A stretch of DNA of 64,000 nucleotides from Chalciporus piperatus (Eukaryota; Basidiomycota; Agaricomycetes; Boletales; Boletaceae), in NCBI GenBank assembly GCA_038093975.1, contig JBBPTG010000035.1, positions 1-64,000 on the forward strand, written 5' to 3'. The notes under the pieces are model-generated. The model did no database searches. It was not told the origin of the DNA and saw nothing but the letters and a program-made list of their open reading frames with translations. Shown here piece after piece: positions 25,876 through 35,691 of this stretch. Positions within the stretch are counted from its first letter, which is position 1; every line of letters starts with the position of its first letter. A program made the position numbers and the translations under genes.

Positions 25876-28800
25876 GATCGGTAACGGGGGCGCTCAATAG
25901 AAGACGATGGAAGGTTGAAACGTTTGCTCAAGTGAGCGTAAAACTGAAGTGTGCATCCTGGCAGACATGCGGGAGGTATATATAAGGGCTCGCACGATCT
26001 CGAAAGTGATTCGATCGGAGAAAGGATCGCAGGGAAAAGTGTGACTCAAGCGTATGTGTCTTTCGCGAAAAGATGGATATGGCATGCCCAAACATGCGAG
26101 GATATGGCTGAACCATCTCGGCATAGGGTGAGGCTTGATGATTTCCGCCAAATTAGCGCGGTGAGACCCGGAGTACCGCAAAAGTTGGTACACAAGTGGG
26201 AGCCTGATGGCAAGGCCCAGTGAATTTTGACCTGCTGTGTGTAAACAGCAGTACGGATCGGGATCATTAGTTAGCATCCGGGAATGGGTCGCTTGCAAGA
26301 TCATATGTAAAACGCCAACTTTTTTACCTTCCAGTTGGTCCACCGAGGAAATTTTCAGGACTGCGCGTAACACGGGTTCCAGCTCCGAGACAAAATGTCG
26401 GGAAAGCTGTGCGTGTATTCGGAGAGCCGTGCATCCTGACAGCTTTGTGTCATTCGTGTCAAGTTGAAGATGGGCCGATGAGCCCAAAGTGCACGCGAAT
26501 ATGACCCAAAACTCACCTCTATGGAGGAAATTCCACAAAGGGTGCAGCCAGACTGACCCGGTGATCAAATCGAATACATTCGTTGAAGCAAACCTTGGCA
26601 AAACTCGCAGGTAAAGTGGACTGACCCAATCACTGGAGGCCGAAAGGGCGTGGCGTGACGTCTTTGGTTTCGGCCTACGGTGCCGATCCTGGTCAACCTT
26701 GAACCGAAATCCAATCCCGTGGCCCAGACTCCCACTGCAAATACCAGCCGCATCAGCCTCTCCCTGCCACCCAATTGCAACGTTGAAGAACTCCGTAGTC
26801 GCCATGTTTCCAATGTCTGCATTGCGAGTCGAGTCTTTCGAGACAGTGTAAGACCAAGGGTTCAATGCCTTCTATTACATAACCTGAGTTTGCCTCGGGC
26901 TCAATGTATGACAAATCGGATTCTTTCATTGGTATACCATTTACTACTGGGCCAAGCTCTTCATGTTCTCTTTCTCAGGTATCCATGTCGATAGGCATGA
27001 CATACCTGTCTCTCGCAGGAAGAATGAAGTATACTTCCCATCTATTGTTCCATTCATCTCCGTTGACAAGCGATTGCTGGGCACTGCTACATGGGGATCT
27101 CTGTTTCTGATGCGTTTGTCCCCAAGTAAGCAACAGTCTGGTGATCTAGGTCTCGCTGACAGAGCTTTGCAGCTTCGAACGTCACACATGAGTCAAGCAG
27201 CGCAGCGCTGATGGGCCACCCTCCTTGATGCCGGCGTCCAGTAACCAATTTGCAAAAACTCCGCATTTGTGCGTTCATGAGCAGTTTATGATCGCTTTGA
27301 ATATGGACAGTGCACTTTCGCCCCACTGCGGATTTCCATTGTGCTGGCGAGAATGCTGGTGACTAGAGAAGCATGGGATTGAGTGATCTGAAGAGTATTC
27401 TCTGGAAACCCTCTACCCTGCCTCGACCCTCCCCACCGGAACATTACAGCCAGGATATTCCCTCGGCTGCCTCTAGTATCGTGGAGGCCAGAGAATTTGC
27501 ATGTGAGTTGAGCTCGATACCTGCACCTTCTAGGCATTTGGCTGCACGCAAGCTTTGTCTACCCGAAACACGGAAGCAACCCCCATCGAACGCTCTTTGT
27601 CTCACACGATCGAACCCGGCTCATGCTCGGTCTCGACCGAATTGAGGCCGTGGGCAGGGAAGATGCGAACGCGCAAAGCAGATTGAGAATCAGTCAATCC
27701 ACCGCAGAAGCTGCAAGTATCTGACTGCATTGTGCATGGGCGCAGCTACAACACGACGACTTCTGCCCACCCATGTCACTTCTCCAGTCACCAATCTGAG
27801 TCACTGCAGCAGCCGCGATCGATCATTCCACGAAGTTTGGATATCGCCACCGTCTATGGAGAATCAGGCCTGTGTCAGGAGTGTTCCCATATGTCCAGCC
27901 ACGCTTGTAAGCTGCAGCTTTTCAGCTCAAGGACATGCATACTAACTTGCGCCCGAAACGAGGATGATTGGATCTGCACTTTAGGTTCTCGCGTACCACG
28001 TCGTCCAACCATGTGTGGTGTCCAACACAGACTCGAACCCCTCCTGCTTGTCGACGGTCGAGGTTTCCTGAGCGTTCGAACGAGGACATGATTGTTTTCC
28101 GTCAACTGGAAGGACGTCCAAGTTGCAGGCATACGCGATTGGACGCGGAGGAGATTAGGTTTGCACATGGGTTGGAAAACCAACACCGCACCCTCCAACA
28201 CCGTACCATCTGAGGGGTCGACACCAACCTATACAACCCGCGGGTGAAGAATAAAGAAATCATAAGTACAGGATGCGTAAATAAGTACTACATCATGCTA
28301 CAACAGACTTGGATTCACCCCGCCTTCGTTTCTTCGGTCGGATAGCCACAATAATATCCTCTAATGTAATCAAGTCATGGCAACTCCATGACCCGAGGCA
28401 CAAGAACTCTCGAACACAACTGGTTTCGGGTAAAGGGCAGCAATGAAAAGACGTTACAGTGCTCAACTGCAGTTGAAGTTGCTGCACCAGAATTTCATGC
28501 TTGGACGAATTGGCGGGGACTTCATTCGGGGTTGCGACTTCGCGCGGCGGGAACAGATAGCTGTGAGGCTGCATCAAGAAACACAGGCGTACACGAATTG
28601 AAATGTCACGGAACGCCAGCGATGGACGTGTGGGATCAACAACGAGCACAAGTCCAGTTGGTGGACTATCTTCAAGTCAATATCTATGAGGTCCTGATTG
28701 CGTCCCAGGTGAGATTCAACGCGCCTGTACAAACTGTCGCAGCGGGATGGACCATGCCGATCTCAGGGGATGGCCGTCCAGAGAGACGCGTTCGATATTA

Positions 28801-29258
28801 CTATGTTGCGCCAGTAGCAACACACTTGGGAAACGAGGACCAAGAACTTGAATGAGGTCACCGGGCGGCACATGCAGTCATCCACCCCAGATGTTGAAGA
28901 TGGTTGCCTCCAAACCCATATTGCACCCGGTTGTTGACACGGCCCGGATCCGAGTCCCCTGTGTCGGGGGCGGGTGGTCCAAAGTAGACCGGAGAAGGAT
29001 GGGCGGTACGGAAAACTGAGTCCACCAAAGCACGGGAGCTACCTTCAAGATCGTAGTTTGTGAACAACCCACTTATAGTCAGGTGTCAGCATGACGTCAA
29101 GCCTCGTCAAGCTCAGTCGAAACTGTGATGGCGTCATCGGACATCCACATGGCCGATGGATTCTGTCTCTGTCAGCAGGACTCTTTGCGAACTATAAGTA
29201 GCTACTCCTCGCTCTCATGATCGATCAAGTACCCACCACATCGAACCAGCCGCTGAGA
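25876..29258. other. Unit B inter-gene region (MFS to GST), no supported gene
   Basis: This 3.4-kb stretch separates the divergent MFS and GST genes. It contains a 323-codon open frame on the minus strand (25894-26865). The frame has no recognisable domain, overlaps the MFS promoter, and is broken by frameshifts in unit A, so I treat it as a chance ORF. No other gene is supported. Confidence 0.45.
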
Positions 29259-30223
29259 ATGTCCTCCATTACTCTGTACACCGCCAAGGTATGGATGATT
29301 GCAGCGTAATCACAACTGAGTACAGACTGATGGCTAATATTTCGCGGGTGCAGATTTGCCCCTACGCACAAAGGGTGTGTCGCTTTGGTAGTTGAACCGC
29401 ATCGGATTGAGGGCTTATCATTCGGATGATAGGTCGAGATTGCCCTCGCAGAGGCCAAGGCCAACTTCAAATCCTACCAAGTCGACCTTGCAAACAAACC
29501 CGCGTGGTATGCCTCCAAAGTGAACCCGGCAAGCAAGGTAAGTCGAAGGCAAGCCCGTCGATTCATTTATTAGTAGTCGCTGATTTCGTGATAACGGGCC
29601 GTCGTCGTGGCATAGGTGCCTGCTATCGCTTATGGTGGACCCGACGTTCCTCCCGAGAATCCCTCACCCGAATCTGTGAAACTCGCCGAGTCTCTCGTCC
29701 TCGTAGAGTTCGTCGCTGATCTCTTCCCCGAATCAAACCTACTCCCCAAAGATCCCATTCTCCGTGCCAAAGCCCGCTTTTTCGTCGAAGTCGTTGCTTC
29801 CAAATTCAACCCTGGATACACGAAGTTTGTCATGCGCGGAGAGGGCTATGACGATCTCCTAGCTGGTGTTGAAGCGATCCAAAACGCCCTGCCCGCCTCG
29901 GGAAGTTACGCTGTGGGAGAGTACACAATTGCTGACGTCGCCATCGCGCCGTTCATTGCTCGCCTCAAGTTGCTTGCTCAGAACGAGTTGGGAAAGTACC
30001 CCCTCGGTCAGGGAAGCGAACTTCTCAAAGCATTGGCCGGCGATAGGTACGCAAAGTTCAACGCTTATACTCACCGCCTCTTGGAGCGCCCAAGCTTCAA
30101 GGCCACCTTTGATACGGTAGGTTTACTTGCAGGAAAGGCCACATCTGCGCAGTCTCAACACTACCTCCCCGTTAGGACTACGTCAAGGGCATCTTCGAGA
30201 AGCGATTCAGCAGGGTACAGTGA
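29259..30223 (+). CDS. Glutathione S-transferase (omega-like class)
   Basis: A cytosolic glutathione transferase of the type common in Agaricomycetes. The start at 29259 gives MSSITLYTAK. A 58-nt region with GT..GCAG ends leads to ICPYAQR, the thioredoxin-fold active site with Cys as likely catalytic residue (CPYA), as in omega and Ure2-like GSTs. Next are VEIALAEAKANFKSYQVDLA, NKPAWYASKVNPASK, VPAIAYGGPDVPPENPSPES (cis-Pro of the GSH site and acidic Ser region), then the helical C-domain (FVADLFPESN, ARFFVEVVASKFNPGYTKFV, YAVGEYTIADVAIAPFIARL with the N-capping TIAD box, ERPSFKATFDT). The last exon DYVKGIFEKRFSRVQ ends at TGA 30221-30223. Five exons or so; all frames join. It is the parent-like copy of the broken GST at 21041. 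Confidence 0.85.
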
Positions 30224-30828
30224 GTGATGGAGTATCGGTTGGAGAACTACACCTCAGGAAGACAGCTAGTTTATGAGGTAGAATCAACATGCATTATTCG
30301 TATGCTGGGACAACGCATTCAGTAAAACCTCCATGATTTCGGGACCTTTTCACGTTCGAGGATGGCTGAAAGTTGACGGAAGTGAGATGGGAAGTATTAA
30401 ACTCACTGTAGAACGTGCACTTGAGAGGATGAGTGGGAACGGAGGTTACGACCAAAGAGATCATTCGGCATTCTCCTTGAGGTCTTGCGGTCCGTGGAAT
30501 CGAGACTGATACCACATCTTACAAAGGCAATGGAGCCTTGACCACTTTCAAATATCCTCCCGAATCAGCCTTCGAACCTCGAACGACAATGAATGCTCTC
30601 GACCGAATCTCGAAGCATTCGCGTGGAGACAAGGTGAGCGGAACGCGGATGTGACAGGGATACATTTCAGCACCCGCTGACGCATATGGTGACGGCGACA
30701 GCGGATGGAGCGTCGTTTGACGCATCGGATGGACCCGCTCCTCGATATTGGGGACCATATATATTATGGGAGGCCTCGATATGATCACCGTGACGCGAAG
30801 AAGCAGTTCACTACCTCTTGCTGGCAGT
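30224..30828. other. Intergenic region and left edge of a small tandem duplication
   Basis: From about 30590 the sequence matches 32270 onward (GCTCTCGACC.AAT.TCGAAG, GGAGACAAGGTGAG). No gene is seen. A short open frame on the minus strand (30519-31025) covers the promoter repeats and is taken as chance. Confidence 0.4.
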
Positions 30829-31013
30829 ATCGAAGTCGAAAGTTCCAGATGGACCTTTTGACCTTTTGAAATTCTCTTCCCAGAACGTACATGGAACCAG
30901 GGTGGTTCCCCACTCCCCAGCCGCAGTACCAGCATCGAAGTCGAAAATTCCGCACCGACCTTTGAAATTCCTTCCCGGAACTCGGGAGGTGGGCCCGCAT
31001 ACGCGGTATAAAA
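30829..31013 (+). promoter_or_regulatory. Promoter of SMP-like gene 1: paired 18-bp motif and TATA box
   Basis: Two copies of ATCGAAGTCGAAAGTTCC (the second with one change) lie at 30829-30846 and 30934-30951, 105 bases apart. They are followed by a TTCCCGGAA palindrome at 30973 and TATAAAA at 31007-31013, 77-83 bases before the ATG. The same order and spacing recur before the second gene copy, while the sequence between is less alike. A factor-binding role is inferred. Confidence 0.5.
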
Positions 31014-31089
31014 CAAAGCATCCACTGCCCTACTTGGCGTTACACGTCAGCAACATCGATTGAACTTGTCATCACATATACTATTACCA

Positions 31090-31363
31090 ATGTCCAACCA
31101 AAAGATTCACCAAATGGATAAGACTGCGGCTGCACGAATACAGTCGCATGCGGTGAGTGACTCGGATGTGTCGGTCTGATGGAGGCCCTTTTGGATCTAA
31201 ATGATGTATGCAGGATCGAACCGGTACCAACAGTGATTTCAAAGAGCGGGCCCAGAGAGCTGCTGATCGTAATGCTCACGCTCAGACTCAGGCTCCGAGC
31301 TCGGGAGAGGCAGGCGGTAGCACCGCAGGCGGGAGTGCTTCCAAGGATAGCGAAAAGAAGTGA
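31090..31363 (+). CDS. Small SMP-like (seed maturation protein domain) stress protein, copy 1
   Basis: Two exons: MSNQKIHQMDKTAAARIQSH up to A, a GTGAGT..TGCAG intron of about 61 nt, then DRTGTNSDFKERAQRAADRN and a Gly/Ser/Lys-rich end (SASKDSEKK) to the TGA at 31361-31363. About 71 residues, hydrophilic and probably disordered. The pattern Q-M-x-x-x-A-A-x-x-I-Q-S followed by F-x-x-R-A-Q-x-A-A resembles short fungal proteins of the SMP (seed maturation protein) type, which in plants and fungi accumulate in dormant or stressed cells. The match is from memory. A near-identical second copy lies at 32779. Confidence 0.65.
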
Positions 31364-32519
31364 ACGTAAGTGTCGTGTGTCTCATTCGTCAGTGTTCGTC
31401 GGTTATTTGTAGGTTCTTACTATGTCGTCACGTAGGCCGAGTCGGAGTCGCGGTCTCCATTCGTACAGTATACTGTATCAGTGGCTCTGCGGACCGGTGA
31501 TGTTCTGAGCACCTACCTAGTCACAAAAATGTTCTTTACCATGACCGAATACCAGCAGTGTTGAAGTAAATTTGTGGGGCGGAAACGGGAAGCGCCGGTG
31601 GGGGAAGAAAGTACCCTTTCCTTCCTTCGACTGCACCTAGTCAGAGTGACTTGACGACAAACATGACGCGAGTGGGGATTCGACGTACTTACAACGCACT
31701 TATCAAATGCGAGAACGATGCTTTCGCCCAGACCCTTCGTGTAAGGCAGGCGTTGCAACGCTGGCGAGGCGCAAAACCAAAACGACGCGATGGCACGTCA
31801 AGAGTCAAGAAGTGGTCGCGGCCCAAGTTTGATCGTGGACTCGTGTTCGTCTACCAAAGTCTGGCGTTCGAACAATATCCTATGAATTCAGGTCGCCTGG
31901 GATTCAGGGTTTAAACAGTTCAGTGGTTAGACGACCAGGCAGAGTTTGCTCGGTACCTTATGACAGACAAGTTTTTACAATGTGCTGAAGGTGTTGACTC
32001 TCAGGCTGATGACGTGGCGTCCATGGGTCCGTCGTGCTGCATGAATAAACAGTCCGGTCGGACTCTAAGATCATTTGCGCAGGGTTCACGTACTTTGTTC
32101 CGGAGTTCGAATTAGTCTTCCATCCTGCCATTCTTTGGGAGACAAGGTCAGTACGTATGATACGCCACCTGGATTCCCGGGCTACTGACACGAAGGGCAT
32201 TATGTATTCAGCACCCTCCCGCTCTTCTGCCGGGTCAACGCATCAGACTTTGAGGAATCTCCACGGACAACGTGAATGCTCTCGACCCAATATCGAAGTG
32301 TTCGCTTGGAGACAAGGTGAGTTGAACGCGGACATGAAAGAGATACATTTCAAAGATCTGCACCTGATCGCATATAGTGACGGATGCCCGCTCCTAGATA
32401 TTGGTGATCATATCTGCTTCGTATTCATGAGGCATACGGACCTTTAAAAATCAGAAACTGGGAGGCATCAATTATCACCGTGACGTGAAGCAGCAGTTCA
32501 CCGCCTCTTATGTACCAGC
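31364..32519. other. Spacer of the small tandem duplication
   Basis: Contains the 3' flank of SMP-like gene 1 up to about 31.55 kb (matched after gene 2 as far as about 33.26 kb) and from about 32.27 kb the repeat of the upstream flank. A phrase AAGATCATTTGCGCAGGGTTC at 32067 recurs near 33241. No gene is seen. Confidence 0.4.
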
Positions 32520-32697
32520 ATCGAAGTCGAAAGTTCCATACCGACTTCACTTCTCTTCCCGGAACGTACATAGAATCAAGGGTTCCCCGTCCCCGTCCCC
32601 GTCCGCAGTATACCTGCATCGGAGTCGAAAGTTCCGCATCGACCTTTGAAATTCATTCCCGGAACTCGGGAGGTGGGCCCGCATACATGGTATAAAA
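32520..32697 (+). promoter_or_regulatory. Promoter of SMP-like gene 2: paired 18-bp motif and TATA box
   Basis: ATCGAAGTCGAAAGTTCC at 32520-32537 and a one-base variant at 32618-32635, then TTCCCGGAA near 32657 and TATAAAA at 32691-32697, 82-88 bases before the ATG at 32779. Mirrors the promoter of copy 1. Confidence 0.5.
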
Positions 32698-32778
32698 CCT
32701 AAAGCCTCCCCGCCCACTTGGCAGAGCTACACTCACGTCAGCAACAATACTCGATCGAACTTGTCATCACAAATACCA

Positions 32779-33048
32779 ATGTCCAACCAAAAGATTCACC
32801 AAATGGACAAGGAAGCGGCGTCGGCCATCCAGTCCCAGGCGGTGAGTGGCTGGGATATGTCGGTCTCATGGAGGCCCTGATCTAAATGATGTATGCAGGA
32901 TCGAACCGGTACCAACAGTGGTTTCAAAGAGCGGGCCCAGAGCGCTGCTGATCGTCATGCGAATGCTCAGGCTCAGGCTCAGAGCTCGGGAGGAACGGGA
33001 GCTAGCCTCGTAGAAGGGAATGCTTCCAAGGGTAGCGGAAAGAAGTGA
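32779..33048 (+). CDS. Small SMP-like stress protein, copy 2
   Basis: Same two-exon build as copy 1: MSNQKIHQMDKEAASAIQSQ plus A, a GTGAGT..GCAG intron with nearly the same sequence, then DRTGTNSGFKERAQSAADRH, Ala/Gln repeats (ANAQAQAQSS) and an end in NASKGSGKK at the TGA 33046-33048. The conserved blocks are kept while the low-complexity tail has diverged. This suggests both are under selection, although the divergence may be too small to judge. Confidence 0.65.
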
Positions 33049-33302
33049 ACATTTGCGTGCGTCATTCATCGGTGTTCGTCGGGTGTTTGTAGGTTCTTAC
33101 TAGTCGTCACGTAGGCCGAGTCGGAGTCGCGGTCTCCATTTGTACAGTATATGGGTGATTCTGCGGATGTGTCGGTGATTTGTTCTGAGCGCCTGCCTAG
33201 TCACAAGAAAAAAATGTTTGTACCTACCGTGACCGGGATAAGATCATTCGCGCAGGGTTCCACACTAAATCCTAGAGTGGCTTTTTGATTGCAAGCTTTG
33301 CC

Positions 33303-33375
33303 AGTTCAGTGGTCTAATGGTTATGATTTCTGTCTCACACACAGAAGGTTCGGAGTTCGATCCTCCGCTGAACTA
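33303..33375 (+). tRNA. tRNA-Val(CAC)
   Basis: The 73-nt sequence folds into a full cloverleaf. The acceptor stem AGTTCAG pairs perfectly with CTGAACT and the discriminator is A. T8 is present. The D-arm is of the valine type (GTCTAATGGTTATG). The anticodon stem TCTGT/ACAGA has loop CTCACAC, giving anticodon CAC. The T-arm is CGGAG TTCGATC CTCCG. There is no intron. A run of nine T follows directly. Confidence 0.93.
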
Positions 33376-33384
33376 TTTTTTTTT
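33376..33384 (+). terminator. RNA polymerase III terminator of tRNA-Val
   Basis: Nine consecutive T directly after the discriminator base, the usual Pol III stop. Confidence 0.85.
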
Positions 33385-33547
33385 CGTCATCCGCAGTCAA
33401 AAGTCAAGCTCACCATTGCAAACGTTGGCTGAAAGTATGTAGTTAACACCCACTTCATGGTCTTTTTACTAGCCAACGGCAGACGTACACTTTGCTCATA
33501 TATTATTACTAGTATCATTCTTCAGCCACCAGGCTAGGCAATGCAGG

Positions 33548-35417
33548 ATGGCACACTTTCAATCGCGTGCGTGTCATTCCTATTCTCAGGCTGCGAGTCG
33601 CACACCTTACGACTCCAACAGAATGATATCCGATTTCTTCTACCCCAACGTGGGTGGGGTAGAAAACCATATATACATGCTCAGCGCAAACCTCATCCGC
33701 CGAGGTCACAAAGTCATCGTCATCACGCACAGTCACCCTCCAGATCGCGTCGGCGTTCGTTGGCTCTTACCCTCTCTCAAAGTATACTACATCCCGTTCA
33801 CGACCATCGCGTCTTCCGCGACGTTACCGAACTACTTCACGTTCCTGCCCTACTTTCGAACCATCATCCTGAGGGAGCATATCAACCTCGTCCATGCGCA
33901 CGCGAGTCTCTCGTCGCTCGGGCAGGAAGGCATCTTGCATTCGCATCTTTTTGGCGTGCGGACTGTGTTTACGGATCATAGCTTGTTTGGGTTCGAGGAT
34001 GCGGCGAGCATTTTGACCAACAAGTTGTTGGCAGCTGCTCTCAAAAACGTCGACGCTGTCATTTGCGTGTCACATACTGGGTACGTTCGATGAGGTAACG
34101 CATGCTTCACATTCTTGACGAACGCGAATGGCGTTACCGTAGTCGAGAGAATACGGTTCTGCGTGGTCAGTTATTCGAACCCTCAGAAGATGACCCATCC
34201 GTGTCCGTCGTGCGACCGAGCGTATACACAATCCCTAACGCGCTCGTCGCTGAACAGTTCACCCCATCACCCCACCCTCAATCACTAGAAACCAGTAAGT
34301 TCACAAACGCGCTCATCACGACCGACAATGTCAAAGACATCACCAACACAGTCAACATCGTTGTGATATCACGGTTGGCATACCGCAAAGGTATCGATCT
34401 ACTAGTAGCCACTGCCCCACGCATTTGCGCCGCTTTCCCAAACGTCAACTTCATCATCGGTGAGTCCACGCTCCCTTTTCAACTCTTCTTTTTTTTCTTC
34501 GCACTTAAGTTTTTTGCCCACTCACAGGCGGAGACGGACCGAAATTGAACGACTTGCTACAAGTCCGAGAACGTCACCTCCTCCAAGACCGAATCGAACT
34601 CCTAGGACCCGTTCGACACAGGGACGTCCGCGACGTGAGTCCATTTCGTCGTCTCTACCTCTTCCTCGTCCCCCTCCCCCTCCCCCCCTCGCCCGCCCAT
34701 CCTTGACATACACACCCTCTCCAAGGTCCTGATCCGAGGCTCCATCTTCCTCAACACATCACTCACCGAGTCCTTTGGAATCGCCATCCTAGAAGCCGCC
34801 TGTACAGGTCTCTACGTCGTTTCCACCCGCGTAGGAGGCGTACCTGAGATTCTACCCGAGGACATGATCTCGTTCGCCAACCCCGACGAAGATGGTAAGC
34901 ATTTCGTCGCCGCACCGAAAACGCACCGATCCCTCCTCCTACTATAACGTACCTCACGAACAGACGTCTTCCGCGCGATATCGGAAGCCATCCATATCAT
35001 CATCCAGAACAACCACGACCCCCTCCAAGCCCACGAACGCGTCAAACGGTTCTACGACTGGATGCAAATCACAGAACGCACAGAGGCGGTGTATAATACC
35101 GTGATACGATCGCAAGAGATCGATTTTTGGACGCGCGTGAAACGGTGCGTTCGTTCGCTTTTGGTGGACTTGGGACGGACATGGGACCATGCATATCGCT
35201 CATCACTTGATTGTTCGGGAAACGTTTTAGGACGATGGATTTGGGTCCGTTTGCGGGGTTGATTTATACGATTATCCTTGTCGTTGATTGTCTCTTCTTT
35301 CTGGTCTTGGAGTGGTGGATGCCGAGGGAAGACGTGGATTTCGTACACGAGCATTGGAAACCCAACGTCTTTTCCAAGCTCGCCCAGGAAGCTCGCACTC
35401 CGAGTCAGTCGAGGTAA
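33548..35417 (+). CDS. GPI3: GPI N-acetylglucosaminyltransferase catalytic subunit (PIG-A/GPI3)
   Basis: Transfers GlcNAc from UDP-GlcNAc to phosphatidylinositol, the first step of GPI-anchor synthesis, on the cytosolic face of the ER within the GPI-GnT complex. A GT4 glycosyltransferase. Visible blocks: [20 protein letters not shown] at the N-terminus, [70 protein letters not shown], the donor-site loop [11 protein letters not shown], and the E-x7-E motif in [20 protein letters not shown] with [16 protein letters not shown] single C-terminal membrane helix ([20 protein letters not shown]) precedes a short lumenal tail. Six introns join in frame. The ATG at 33548 gives a 25-residue N-terminal extension; a start at the Met of MISDFF is also possible. 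Converges on the WW protein gene with 274 bases between stops. Confidence 0.92.
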
Positions 35418-35691
35418 TCCATCGATGGATGTATCCAATCACGATTTAGAGTACGAAGAATAAGTGCCAATAGAATCGTAACCCCCCGTAAACCGTAAAC
35501 AGTGCTTTGCAAAACGACCGAGTCAAGGCGCTGGAAACGACTGCAGAAAAGAAGGAAAGAAAAATGAACACGAGAGCTGCGTAACATAGTAGGGAGTAGG
35601 GAGTAGGGAGTCTTGCAAGAAACGCACAAAGAAAAAAAGGCGGAAACGGAAGATATCACAAGCTCATTGAGATTAATAAATCGTAGCCTCC

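Larger units (their letters stand above)
23303..29735. repeat. Segmental duplication, unit B
   Basis: Direct repeat of unit A (15205-21521). Unit B's GST is complete and extends past the point where unit A is broken, so B carries the more ancestral 3' end. B also keeps the empty insertion site of the 475-bp TIR element. Confidence 0.85.

Noticed and set aside
25894..26865. 323-codon open frame on the minus strand upstream of MFS copy B
   Set aside because: No recognisable domain, overlaps the MFS 5' flank, and the homologous region in unit A (about 17.8-18.8 kb) is split among frames; most likely a chance ORF.
29259..30223. First taken for eEF1B-gamma because of its GST fold
   Set aside because: It lacks the C-terminal EF1G domain and ends after the GST domain; the CPYA active site and overall layout fit an omega-like GST.
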